This document shows positions 30,596 to 40,424 of a stretch of DNA of 47,166 nt, one piece after another. Every line of letters starts with the position of its first letter. Within the stretch, counting starts at the first letter, position 1. The translations under genes were made by a program, and so were the position numbers. Where the stretch lies: positions 1 through 47,166 of the forward strand of contig JAPMOS010000221.1 in assembly GCA_027972325.1 (NCBI GenBank), written 5' to 3'. The stretch comes from Paratrimastix pyriformis. Taxonomy: Eukaryota > Preaxostyla > Paratrimastigidae. The notes under the pieces are model-generated. The model was given only the letters and a program-made list of their open reading frames with translations, made no database searches and was not told where the DNA came from.

Positions 30596-30852
30596 CCAGG
30601 GGGTAACAGCCACTCTTTTCAAAACCAGGAAGTTCAAAATCAGACACAAGGAAAGCACTATTTCTCACGCCATCTCTCTGTTTTGTTCCCCTTGTAGGAC
30701 GAACTACGGCTGGCACACGCTCTTCTCGGTGAACGGACCCACGCTGACGGGTTCCGCACAAGATAAAAGTTATGGTCGAACAATAGATCAACGGTCTTCT
30801 CGATGCGACGAGGCTCCAGGGGGTAATAGCCACTCTTTTCAAAAAAACAGGG
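30596..30852 (-). repeat. Direct repeat of a 35-bp segment (EKSG.YPLE motif)
   Basis: CCAGGGGGTAACAGCCACTC at 30596-30615 recurs as CCAGGGGGTAATAGCCACTC at about 30815, each followed by TTTTCAAAA. A weaker relative lies at 16268-16292 in E1 (GGTAATCACCACTCTTTTCAG). On the minus strand all three can read EKSG.Y, so it may be a duplicated coding exon start. Nothing else convincing is seen in 30491-30914. Confidence 0.5.
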
Positions 30853-30914
30853 ACACATGGAAAGCGGGAAGAAGGTGGCGGAGAGAGATAGAGACAAAAA
30901 AAGTCTCGGGTTGT

Positions 30915-31205
30915 TTATGCGTTCCCAGTGAACTTGAAGAGACAGTCCCAATGGGCCGGAATCTCGCGGTAGCAGGTGTTGGTGCGGAACTTGTGGCACT
31001 GAATCGACCAGTCATAGGTCTTCCGTTCGTCTTCGGAGAGAGCGAGGTATTCACGTTCGCAAGCCTGGAATACCTTGGGGAACTGTTCTCCGTAGTAGTC
31101 AGTGAGTTCCAACATGGAACGGTCATGAAAAACCTCCTTTACGTAGAAGGGGAAAGTGCGTTCCCAGAGGGCAAGCTCATCCAGCCTCATGTGGCCATCG
31201 ACGGA
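30915..31205 (-). pseudogene. Protein B, E2 copy 2 (C-terminal fragment)
   Basis: About 95 residues from MRLDELALWERTFPFYV to the stop at 30915 (…IPAHWDCLFKFTGNA), with an intact CEREYLALSEDERKTYDWSIQCHKF block. Upstream of about 31205 the similarity stops because retroposon A2 begins there; the longer open frame to 31418 is antisense A2 and not part of B. Confidence 0.65.
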
Positions 31206-31268
31206 CCCCCCGGTTGAAGTCTCGGCGTTGCACGTTCCCTTTGCTCCGCGTTCTGCCCGTTTCTGGCC

Positions 31269-32341
31269 ATGGAGATCGCCACTGAGCATGACGAGCTCAG
31301 TAAGGACGATTCCAACTTTATTATGGATCACGCCGAGATCCAAAGTCGTGACGACCCTATGGTAGAGTATCTTCAAGATGAGTTGGGTCGGCATCTGTGG
31401 TCCCCTCTTCAGCTCCATTGGACAAGCTCTCCTTGGATGCGTTTGGAGCTTATGAAGCTCTTCAGTTCATTGGTCGTCAATGAGCACCGTGCTCCACGCT
31501 ATGAGATCATCGAACGCACGGTGCACATGCTGCTGGAGGACAATCCGAAGAAGCAGCCTGAAGCGATCAGCCAGTTTATTTTCCAACTTCTTGGGGCTTT
31601 ATTGTTCCAGCAATCGAATGTGCGAACTTTCGACTGCCACGTGCCACAAGAATCATCGCGCGGCTCGTCTGTGGACAAACACCGCACACCGCCAGAACGA
31701 GTCCTCCTATCTGTTGGGAGACTACATACCGTGGTCCAAAGCAACTTGGAGGTGGAGGTGGAACTCGCCACCCGATCATCGATGGCGATCGTCCAGCGGG
31801 GAAGAAGGAGAGAGCCCGTTCCCCTTCTTCGAGCAATCCATTTGCCTCTTCCGCTGCCCCAAGAGCACCTCTCACCTTGGCGAACCCATTCGCCAAGCCG
31901 GCACCTGTTCCGGCTCCGACTTCATCTCATGCTCCGGCTTTGCGCCTGCGCCTGCACCTGCACCTGCACCTGCACCTGCACCTGCACCTGCACCTGCACC
32001 TGCACCTGTTGCTGCCCCTGTTGTTGCTGCCCCTGTTGCTGCCCCTGTTGTTGCCCCTGTTGCTGCCTCTGTTGCTGCTGGTGTGTCCCCTTTGTCTGCT
32101 GTGCCTGCTGCGCCCGCTCGTGCTACCTCGACGCCCGACCATGCCGCTTCTGCCGTGCCTCCGAAGATTAGCCTCTCCGACCTCTCGCCTGTTGCCAACC
32201 GTGGGCCTTTGGGAAGGGAGCAACGTGTGTGGGGTGGTGGATTCAGGGGCCCGTGCGCCTGTCCTACCGAGGTGGTAGGTCATGGTGGATGGGTTCCGCC
32301 CCCCCCTCAGGCTGGGTTCGGGAATATTTTTCGTTCTAACT
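31269..32341 (+). pseudogene. Protein A, copy 2
   Basis: Starts MEIATEHDELSKDDSNFIMDHAEI (ATG 31269) and aligns with A1 across the N-terminal helical domain up to ISQFIFQLLGALLF. The middle has Pro/Ala-rich sequence with two NPFA motifs and an Ala-Pro repeat (about 31945-32010). It ends with the conserved tail QGPVRLSYRGGRSWWMGS… in the frame stopping at about 32340. Both ends are in the same frame but the segment between passes through other frames, so at least two frame changes separate them. Family unknown. Confidence 0.55.
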
Positions 32342-32564
32342 GTTCTTGTCTTTTGCTTCCTTCGCCCCCTTTCATTGTTCCTCGTGTCCCGTGTCTCAGT
32401 GTTGGATCCTTTTGTCCCCCCCCCTTGCCCCGTTCTTTCTTTTGATGTTCCTTCTGTTTGCTGTCAAGTGTTTGAACGATTCTGTTTCCTGGCGACATTC
32501 CAGTCTCTCTCTTTCCCGCCATGCCGTCTGTGCGCCTACCCCTGAGGGGGTGTAGGTCGGCATG

Positions 32565-32595
32565 TTACCCGCCGGTTTCGACCGGATGAACGGAT
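32565..32595 (+). promoter_or_regulatory. 3'-UTR hairpin of retroposon A2
   Basis: CCGGT-TTCG-ACCGG at 32572-32585, the compensated version of the A1 hairpin. A second small hairpin lies just upstream (CTACCCC-TGAG-GGGGTGTAG, 32536-32554). Confidence 0.65.
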
Positions 32596-32677
32596 TTTCT
32601 TCTGTTTCAGTTCTCTGTGTTTTGCGCGCAGTTACTGGCAGTCGAAATAGTATCACAACAACAACAACAACAACAAC

Positions 32678-35600
32678 CTGCTCTTGTTGTTGTTGCTCGG
32701 CGGTGGTGGTCTGCTCGGAGGCCTGCTCTTCTTGTTGAGGCGGGGCAGGTTCTTCTTGAGGGGGGAGCAGAGGAAGATGCAGGTCCCATTCGTCGACAGG
32801 GGGTGCAACGACGTTGCAAAGCTCCGTCTCGTGGGCTTCGAGGGGCAGGTAGCCGTCCTGCCGGTGCACCAGCACCGGAGGCACGTGGCCGATCATGAGG
32901 CTCTCCACTGCAGGCGCCCGGTCAATTAGATCAACGCGCGTTCCGGTGGCCTCTGCCGCCAAGAGAGCTGGCCCACAGCCGCAGAAGCAGTCCAACACAG
33001 GGCCCGGCCCTCCGTAGCGGCGGAAGAGGTAGACGTAAAGATCGGCCGGCTTGGCGAAGCGGGCCTGCCCCGCCTGGTGCCGCAGGTAGACCGCGTTGGT
33101 GCGCGGGTTGGCCCGGGCGTTCATCTCGGCCAACTTCGCACTCGGAGAAGGGCACAGTACATCCCAGCGCCAGTTGACGGGCCCCTCGTGGCCTCGCTGG
33201 AAGACCTCGATGGGCAGCTCCACCTCCTCAGGGCGGGGGCTCCCGGTGAGAGCGACGGCCGGGGTTGGCCTCCTCGAGGTAATCTGCGCGAAGAAGTGAT
33301 GAAGAAGGACAAGTTAAAACCAATTGCGTGAAGGGAATGAATCACGGACTTCCCAGATGGCACGAATTCGGTGATCGCTCACGAAATTGAAGCACTCGAG
33401 AGCCGGCGTCCATTGCTGGGACAAGTTGGCCTCGGTATCCATCACAATGATGGTACCATTGGGGGCAATGAACGAGTCGAGGTACTGGGCCAGGGATCCG
33501 TAGTCCGGGGTGGGTCTGTCTCGAGGGTCGTCGGTAATGCCCCAGGGAGCATCCAACACGGCCAAGGTATACAGTGTCTATTGAATGAAACGAGGATGTT
33601 AGTGGGGATCCAACAAGTTGGAAACTGCAGACACGGCCGGGATTATCCTTCGCGCGAAACAAGATCGCTTCGGCATCCCCGCAGTAGAACCGGGCCAAGG
33701 TTTTCCCATGAGGGATCGTGGCCCTCCGCGGGTGCGGAAAGCAGCTGGGGGCCGGAACGAGGCGCAGCGGACGCGGGCTTGGTGGTGGCCTGGGCGACTG
33801 ACGCTGCTGCGGTGGCTTGGAGTGTTGTTGCTGGGCCTGGGCCGGGTCTGGGGTTGAGGCTGAGCCGGCTGAGGCGACGGCTTGGCCTGGGGGCGGGCTG
33901 CGGCGGCTTGGCCTGGGGGCGGGCTGCGGCGGCTTGGCCTGGGGGCGGGCTGCGGCGGCTTGGCCTGGGGGCGGGCTGCGGCGGCTTGGCCTGGCTGGCT
34001 CGGGGCTTGGCTTTGGGCTCGGGCTCGGGCACCGGTTTCGACGAAGGCTGGGCTTCCTCGGTGGCCGACTCCGGTGGGAGTGCGCAGGCCTTGACCTCAT
34101 ACTCGTCATCGGCCTCCGCCGCCTTGGCCTCGGCTTCGGAGGTCGGCTCGGCTTGGGAAAGAAGCGCCTTCAGGGTGGCCCGCTTGGCCGGCTCTGACTT
34201 CGGCGGCTCTGGGTGCTCGGAGGCGGCTTCCTCCCGGAGTGCCCGCCTTTCCTCACGTAGTTCCCGGTCGACGGTCTTCAGCATGCGCTTGCTGGCACGG
34301 GGATGTCGTGGTGGCCCATCTCCTCCCAGAGCCGGGCGTACGGGCAGTGCTCGGGCATCAGGTAGTCCTGCATTGCCGGTGGCAGTTGTGCCGCGCACCA
34401 CCCCAGCCAGTAGCCGAGGACCAACTCGAACTCGGAGAGACGCCGGCCGTCCATGAAGGTGATCTCTTGGGGCATGTTGCCAACGTCCGTCTCGTTGAGG
34501 CGCTCGAACGGGCAGCCCAGCTCACCCAGCTCCTCGGAGAAGGCCGGGAGTCGAACCTTGCCCTTGCGGAATGGGAAGGGCCGCACGTTGAGGCAGTTCA
34601 TGAAGGCAAAGGTCTCGGTCCGGACGAGATGGCACCGCAGGATCTCCCGGGCGGCCTCGTCGGGGGCAGGTAGAGGACGGGGTGGTCTCCGGCGGCCACC
34701 TCAGCTGCATCGTGGGCCTCGAGCAGCATGAAGGTCTGCTCGGCCTGCCGAATGGGCTTCTTGAGATCGGCCGCTGCAGGAGAGGTGGCCTCAGAACCAC
34801 TGAACGACCCCTCCAACATGGCGCGAGCAAGCCACCGATTCATCTCCGCATCCCTGGCCTGGCGGGCAGGACGTGTGAGCGGCAGCGTGGAAATGGTTGG
34901 TGCACGCGGACCTCAAAGATGCGCCACAGGTTCGTGGCTGACGGCTGTCGCTCAACCGGGAGCTGGGAGAGGGCACACAGCATCTCCAGGGAGAAGCACT
35001 CCAGAATCTTCACAAGCTTGGCCGGGGCGTCTTCGCCTTTGGGGAAGTGCAGCTCCTTGAGGGCGGGTTCCAAATGTGTGGCAAAGTCAGGATCCTCACG
35101 GATGTAGCGCTTGGGGGCCTGATAAGGGCGGGGAGGTGGGGTGATGATAATCAATAGACGGGAGACGACAGACTTGGAGGGATGCACGCTTGAGGTTCAG
35201 CAGGACGTCGAAGGTGCTGCTTCCAAACCGCGCGTCGTGAGTAAGCAGGTTGACCCGATGTTGCAGCTCGAGCATGGCCTCCGGATCGAGAGTGTTGTAA
35301 ACGGCCACGTCGATGTAGTCCTCCTTCAGGTGCTGTGCAGGGGGAAGAGGTGCGTTGTTATGAGGGCGGAGACAACGTGCAAGAGACCTGCCGGATCTGG
35401 GGGTGTAGCTTGTTGAGCTTCTCCACCCTTTGGCGAAGCTCGGTCCGCTGTTCTGCGGTGATCTCGGGCGGCAACTCGGAGACCCGGCGCGGGTCCACGA
35501 TGATGCGCGCAACCTGGAACCTAGGGGCACGATTAGAGGCCGATCCACCAAAAAAAGAGCATTGTCAGACCGGTGCGAGCCGTCGACCACCTGGTATCGA

Positions 35601-36222
35601 GCCTCGTCCAGGGCCGACGTTTGGACGATTATGCTGAACAGGACGGCCGCTCCCAGCTTCTCGAACCATTCCACAATTGCTCCGAGGCGCTCGTAGGCAA
35701 GGGGCCGGGCGAGGCTCGGGCAGGGGTCGATGGAGCTCAGCAGCACATGGGCCCTCTTGCCGTGGCACTTTTCCGACAGAGAGAGATCGAAGAGCCCCCC
35801 CCTAACAACCCGAACAAAGCGAAAGGAATGTGCAGTCAGTAACTTGTTCAAAAAAAGGGAAACGATGAAAACAGGTCACGAGTGGTGGGAGGAGGCAGGG
35901 TGGCGCGCAAGGTACGCATTGACGATATCAACGACGGACTGCATTACTTGGCGAGCGGGGTGGGAGGAGGGAGGGTGGCGCGCAAGGTACGCATTGACGA
36001 GATCAACGACGGACTGCAGTACTTGGCGAGCGGCCTCCGGGGAGAAGTCGTCCGGGTCGGTCGGCCGGGCCCGCTTGCGCTCGGCCTTCGCCTTGGGTTC
36101 GGGGGCACGGCCGCCCTCGTCCGACGACGAGGAGGAGATCTCCACTGGGGCCGGGTGCTTGTGCCGGTGCCGCGGCCTGGCGTCCTCCTGGATGAGCTAC
36201 AAAGGGGGGGGCTGTGCTCATG
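32678..36222 (-). pseudogene. Gene D2: ParB-like domain plus DNA methyltransferase, intron-containing paralogue of D1
   Basis: Exon 1 (to about 35876) is acidic/basic: VEISSSSSDEGG, then a duplicated helix RQVLQSVVDLVNAYLARHP. Next are the ParB-like module SIDPCPSLARPL…EKLGAAVLFSIIVQ…YQVVDGSHR and, after an intron, FQVARIIVDPRRVSELP. Helical middle exons, an Ala/Pro/Lys-rich linker with QAKPPQPAPRPSRRSPPPG repeats (about 33880-34010), then motif IV DAPWGITDDP (about 33525-33556), TIIVMDTEANLSQQW, and motif I VLDCFCGCGPAL…GTRVDLID (about 32915-32985). Inferred introns (minus strand): 35521-35570, 35333-35387, 35119-35173, 34859-34911, 33578-33632, 33284-33349; donors GTCTG, GTCTC or GTCCG. The C-terminus is Gln-rich and runs into retroposon A2. 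A few breaks, mostly at homopolymers. Compared with D1 the methyltransferase core is the best-conserved part. Confidence 0.75.
35886..36035 (-). repeat. 75-bp tandem duplication inside D2 exon 1
   Basis: Two adjacent units of exactly 75 bp (25 codons) encode RQVLQSVVDLVNAYLARHP and RQVMQSVVDIVNAYLARHP. D1 has a single related helix (KLLESVYFLVGYIL). Differences between units are few, so the duplication is recent relative to the D1/D2 split. Confidence 0.8.
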
Positions 36223-37160
36223 ACTAGTCTCCGTATTCACCCGACATTCAAAGAATAATAATAATAAAAATAAAACTGAAAATAGTCCACATCACCCCGT
36301 CGTTTCGAGTCGAATCCAATCCAAAATGGGATGGGAAGGGTGGGGGAACTAACATATAAGTAGGAAAAAGTCAGCAAAGAAGGAAAGACCACGGAAAAGG
36401 ACCGCGAGGTTGAGGTGAGAAGACCTACCACGCGAAAATCCAGCACGAAGTTAAGAAGAAGAGAGGAAAAAAGCCAGAACGAGGTCACAAAAGGAAAAAC
36501 CACCTCCAATGGCTTAGCGGCGCGGCCGCTGGAACTTCTGCTGCCGCTGCGGCGCAGGAGTGGAGGCCGCTGGAGGCGCCCCCGCAGCAGGCCCGGGCCG
36601 GGAGAAACCGCCCCTGAAGCGCGCGAACCGGTAAGGACGGCCAGAGAAACCAGAAGAGGGCTGGTGCTGGCCGCCGGAAGAGAAGCCGGACGCAGGAGCC
36701 GAGCCGCGACCACGCTGGAAGAAACCGCGTTGGTGCTTGCGGCCCGCCAGGGAGGGGACGCCCAAGTTGGCCGCCTTGAACAGAGCCGCGGCCGCCTTGT
36801 TGCCCGCGATGCGCTCTGCGGGGAAGACAAAGGGCCAGGCACGAGGAAGACAAAGGAAAAAAGGGACAGCGAAGAGGGAAACAAAGTGAAAAGATGAGAC
36901 CTCCCGGTGCTCATAGCACCCCGAGATCATCGAACTTGACCGCACTACTCCCATGGAGTTGCGTGCGAAAACTATCAGCCTTGGTGTCAGCAAAACACAC
37001 GACAACAAGGCTGGAGCCAAAGAGGACCTGGTCGACATCACATTGCGGTGGGAGGGTGGGAGCGATGAGCACAGCCCCCCCCTTTGTAGCTCATCCATCT
37101 TCCGTCCAAAGTAGGAAGAATGAGAGCTACTCATCGGTAAGGGGGGGCTGTGCTCATGAC
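36192..37160. repeat. Inverted and direct copies of a 30-bp motif (CTGTGCTCATGAC)
   Basis: GAGCTACAAAGGGGGGGGC then TGTGCTCATGAC at 36195-36222; its reverse complement at about 37064-37096; and again forward at 37124-37160. The last two form a hairpin, and the first two bracket 36223-37063. Such mixed repeats are expected at the ends or internal complementary region of DIRS-type elements. Confidence 0.5.
36514..36828 (-). pseudogene. Gly/Arg-rich C-terminal segment, possible gag remnant
   Basis: The minus-strand frame AERIAGNKAAAALFKAANLGVP continues into a Gly/Phe/Arg-rich stretch (SGRPYRFARFRGGFSRPGP) and stops at 36514. RGG-like tails occur in DIRS/Ngaro gag proteins. A possible 3' splice site (CCCCGCAG) lies just upstream. 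Assignment is weak. The rest of 36,230-37,190 shows no convincing gene. Confidence 0.35.
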
Positions 37161-37193
37161 AATTGAAAGGAAATGCCGACCTGGGTCCTCATT

Positions 37194-38160
37194 CTATTCT
37201 CGATCGAGCCCGGCAGCATCTGCCGGCCCGAAAACTGCCGAAGCCAAAGCCTTTGCAGTGCCAACCGACTGGTGGAGATAATGTTTGGTGAGTGTCGCAC
37301 CCTTGCGCGACCACCGAAACTGTGCAGACACAGCCAGCCCGTCAAGCCCAGTCGACGCTGCCTTCGAGGCCGCAGCGGCCCTGACAGAGTGCGGGCCCCA
37401 CTCTTTGCCCAAGCCTGCGGCCAGCATCAGCCGCTTGCCACAAGACAACAACCATGTTGTTGTGCATTTTTCCCCATTCTTGAGCTTCCACATCAGAGCT
37501 GGGGTGCACCGCTCTGGACGGCGGTCATTCAATTCAATCACCGCGCAGTGAAAACAGAGCAGTGGGTCAGCCTCGTTTCCTCCCATTTTTTGCATGACCC
37601 ATTCCTTCTTTCTCCTTTCCTTGGGCAGGACTTTGAGTTCGCACATGTGGTCGCCATCAATGAGGCGAAGGTCCTCCAACCGTGCGGTGTTGAGGTCCGC
37701 CGCTCTCAGTCCGAGGGCCTCGCCCAACAGGACAATTTTTCCCAGACGGTCGCGATGGTCCAGCTTGGAATTTGTCCCAAGTGATCTGAGATGGCGCCAG
37801 ATGAGGTCCGTGTCGAAGGTTCCCTTCCTGACTGACACTGGCTTTGTCTTCTCCATCCCCGTCAAAACGGCCTTCACTGTGGCTGAGGTGCCTGGATCAG
37901 GCCTCCCGTGGAGGAGGAAGTAGCGAGCAATGGCGGATCTCTTTTCATCGCGGTGCTGGGCGCCCATTTCTTGCTACCTTCCGCGAGGAAGTTTGCCAGG
38001 TCTGTGTCCGTCGCTTGCAAGATCTCCCGCTCATTTTTTCCCAAGTAGGCAGCAAACTGGGCAACGGCCGTATCGTAGTTTCTCTGAGTCTTGCTCTCGA
38101 CCGAGTGAGCGATGAGCTGCCGGGCTGCCTCACTCAGTTGGTGGGGGGGTGAGTCCTCTC
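37194..38160 (-). pseudogene. Tyrosine recombinase of the DIRS/Ngaro-like element
   Basis: It would integrate the circular cDNA. An N-terminal SAM-like region (SVESKTQRNYDTAVAQFAAY) lies in one ORF. The catalytic ORF 37967-37194 shows the Arg of the first box in EALGLRAADL, the HxxR box as GPHSVR, and the Tyr in TLTKHYLHQS. The order after RNase H is as in Ngaro/PAT-type elements. About one break. Confidence 0.8.
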
Positions 38161-38460
38161 CCACGAGGTCAATAACGACAGGTCCAGCTGATGGAGCTTC
38201 TCCCCCCACGTCTGCCTCGCTGTCGCGACCCTCGCCAGCTCCCCGCTGACATGAATCACTCTGCTCTGCCATCTGGGTGGCCCCACTGGGGTCTGGTTCC
38301 GGGTGCGGCCCGGGAGGAAGAGGCAGTCCACCCGAGGGAGCGCCAGGGGGTGAGATCTGCATCCCCTGGGCCATTGGCCACCATGGGGCCGTGTCCCACT
38401 CTGGTATCAGGGCCTGATGCTTCCCCTGCTGATCCCGTAGAGCTGCCAGCACCCTCCCGA

Positions 38461-39523
38461 TCATGGAGAAGGGCGGATTGAGCCACAAGGGCAGCCCCCG
38501 GGCTGGTGGAAGAAGTCCACTCCCGAGCAACCCGGCTCGAGGACCCAACTCCACCACCTTGGCAACAGGTGGTTGCGCGCTGAGGCGAAGCCGTCCACCA
38601 TGGGGCGGAAGCGCAGGTTCGTGACCAGCTGGAAGATCGCCGGATTGAGCATCCAATCCTCGCGCTCGACCTCTCTGGAGAGCTGGTCCGCCACTCCGTT
38701 GTCTTCCCCGGGAAGATACTCTGGGAGGAGAGTGATGTCCCACTGCTGACAGAGGTTGTGCAGTTTCTGGGTGCCCTCGGTCATGTCCACGCTCTTCCCC
38801 CTTCCACTTCCCCCACGCAGGCAACAACTACCTTGTTGTCCGAGCGCCACTGGACCGTCTGGCCCTGCAAGTGGCTGTGGAGGAGAGCTACCGCCCTGAT
38901 GCCCGCCTCCAGCTCGAGGCGATTCACCGAGGAGAATGTCTGCGTCTCCAGGAAGTCCTTCTCCCAGATTTCCCGTGCGTGGATCGGTTGCGGGGGTGGC
39001 CTGCCCGCCTGCGGGGGATGGAGACTGCGCAGCGTCGCGCCCCATGCGTAGGCGCTTGCGTCGGTGGTCAGCTCCCACGCTGGGGGTACTGCCCTCCAGC
39101 ACTGCTGACACTGGTCCTGGGGCACCATGGCCCACCAGTGGAGATCCGCTTTGGCTGCCTCGTCGAGGGTGGCCATGCCCTCCCAGCCGTGTGACCACAC
39201 CGCACGTGACTTCACTCGGTCCAATCCCCTGGTGTGCAGGTGAGCGGCCTCGACGGCCGGGCGGAGCGAGGACAACTTGCCGATGATGCGGGCCAGTGCC
39301 CTGACGAGCAGTCTGTCCTTTTTTATGAGGTTCCGACACTCCTGTCTGATCCCCTCCATCTTCTCCACGGGGACCCGCACTGTCTGCGTCCTGGAGTCCA
39401 GCTGGAATCCCAAGAACTCGACGACCTGTGATGGGTTGGGGTCTGTCTTCTCCCAGTTCACAGTTAACCCCAGCTGGTGGAGGAAATACATCGCTGCTAT
39501 CGTGTCCCTGCGTGCCAGTAGGT
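38461..39523 (-). pseudogene. Reverse transcriptase (C-terminal end) and RNase H of the DIRS/Ngaro-like element
   Basis: The RT end LGLTVNWEKTDPNPSQVVEF…LPVEKMEGIRQ is followed by RNase H with LTTDASAYAWGATL (Asp), SVNRLELEAGIRAV (Glu) and WRSDNKVVVA (Asp), then DNGVADQLSRE and a region resembling FASARNHLLPRWWSW, typical after DIRS RNase H. The RT catalytic core is absent, being cut off at the AT-rich junction at 39523. About one break. Confidence 0.85.
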
Positions 39524-39943
39524 AGTAGTTATAAAAGGAGAGTTCTGAGACAAGCGATTTTCACACACAATTTTTCACGCTTGCGTTGATATTTGAGGCA
39601 AAAATCGATTTCTTCAGAACAAAATCTTTTTTTCTCATTATATTTTATCGAAAAGGAGCATTTTATTTTATCAGCTTTGAATGATTTAAGCATTAATTTT
39701 CTCGAGCTACAAACGTTATTTGAGGCAAAAATCGAATTCTTCAGAGCAAAATCTTTTTTCTCAATGTTTTTTAAGTAAAACGAGCATTTTATTTTAATCA
39801 GCTTGGAATGATTTAAGCATCAATTCATTCGAGCTACAAACGAAATTAGAGGCAAAAAGCGAATTCTCCATGCATTTTCAATTTTTTTTCCATTTTTTGT
39901 CCCAGAAATTATTTTGCCATTTTTGTCAAATCAAACAATTCAA
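39524..39943 (+). repeat. Terminal repeat of the AT-rich element, first copy
   Basis: 420 bp that recur at 46751-47166 in the same orientation with about 15 differences by eye. It contains internal repeats of about 127 bp (GAGGCAAAAATCGATTTCTT near 39595, again near 39722 and 39850). Confidence 0.9.
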
Positions 39944-40424
39944 TCATCTTAAGCATCAAACGAAAGAGAATTCAATCGAAACAGCTTATCTCTTCATTCA
40001 AAATAAAATTGTGACAAAAGTGCTTTTCAAAAGTGATCATTAAATAATGCATCAATCTTAAGTAAATAATGCATTCTTTTTGATTGAATCATCGAATATA
40101 ATTGATTCTAAGAAAATGGAAAAGTATGACAAAATGATAAAACAATATGAAATTTGATTTCAGCACCGAGCCCTTTAAAGCGAAAATTTACTCAGCTTTG
40201 ACATGAATTGAAAGAGAAATCAATCAGATTTACCTTCTATTTCAAAGAGATAAAAAACAGCGTTTCATCATTTGAGCTATAAGGCTAATAAAGCGCAATT
40301 TTGATGAGCTACTGACGATATAATGAGTAATATCTCATCAGGATGCGCACTCATTATAATCACTGAATCAGTAAAGGTATTTTAAGAAAAATTATTATCT
40401 ATAGTTAGTATATAATAACCAGTA
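39944..40424. other. AT-rich non-coding stretch
   Basis: No ORF, RNA gene or clear repeat is seen here; it is presumably the leader/promoter region of the plus-strand gene at 40425. Confidence 0.5.

Larger units (their letters stand above)
31206..32677 (+). mobile_element. Retroposon A2: second copy of the protein-coding retroposon
   Basis: About 1,472 bp, starting CCCCCCGG and ending AATAGTATCACAACAAC…, i.e. the same ends as A1 (CCCCCGG … AATAGTATAACAC). Leader length, coding order, 3' hairpin and tail position agree, but the DNA is strongly diverged, so the two are old, separate insertions or subfamilies. It interrupts gene B2 on the left and abuts the 3' end of gene D2 on the right. I could not find a clean target duplication here. 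Confidence 0.65.
29056..36225 (-). mobile_element. Element E2: inverted, diverged relative of E1 (far end not in window)
   Basis: It begins at 29056 with TGTTCCAGGGTTTCTG inside LINE L5 and shares about 54 terminal bp with the E1 right end, in opposite orientation. Its D gene is accordingly on the minus strand and faces the end, as in E1. It also contains B1, a 12-bp minisatellite, a truncated B2 and retroposon A2. No sequence matching the other LINE flank (…CTGCCGCCAGG) follows before the window end, so its other end lies beyond the DIRS-like and AT-rich insertions or is lost. The right coordinate given is only the limit of recognisable E2 genes. It is broken in several genes. Confidence 0.6.
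36190..39523 (-). mobile_element. DIRS/Ngaro-like tyrosine-recombinase retroelement, interrupted at 39,523
   Basis: Minus-strand order: RT end, RNase H, tyrosine recombinase, then repeats. RNase H of the DIRS kind next to a tyrosine recombinase, with no DDE integrase, defines this group. The RT start is missing because the AT-rich element begins at 39524. The element is a fossil with about two or three breaks. The left limit is set by the repeats and is uncertain; a Gly/Arg-rich segment at 36514-36828 may be a gag remnant. Confidence 0.75.

Noticed and set aside
30242-30606. ORFs with RKGL, GSGR or EGAQ repeats (apparent RGG or collagen-like proteins)
   Set aside because: All are translations of the 12-bp minisatellite in different frames; only the minus-strand EPLP frame has a plausible non-repeat start.
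31206-31418. Long N-terminus of protein B2 (start at 31418)
   Set aside because: That part is antisense to the A2 coding region; similarity to other B proteins begins only at MRLDELALWER.
36237-36914. 225-aa minus-strand ORF starting MSTGRSHLF
   Set aside because: Its sequence looks like an intron plus out-of-frame reading of the Gly/Arg-rich segment; the alternative frame has the protein-like composition.
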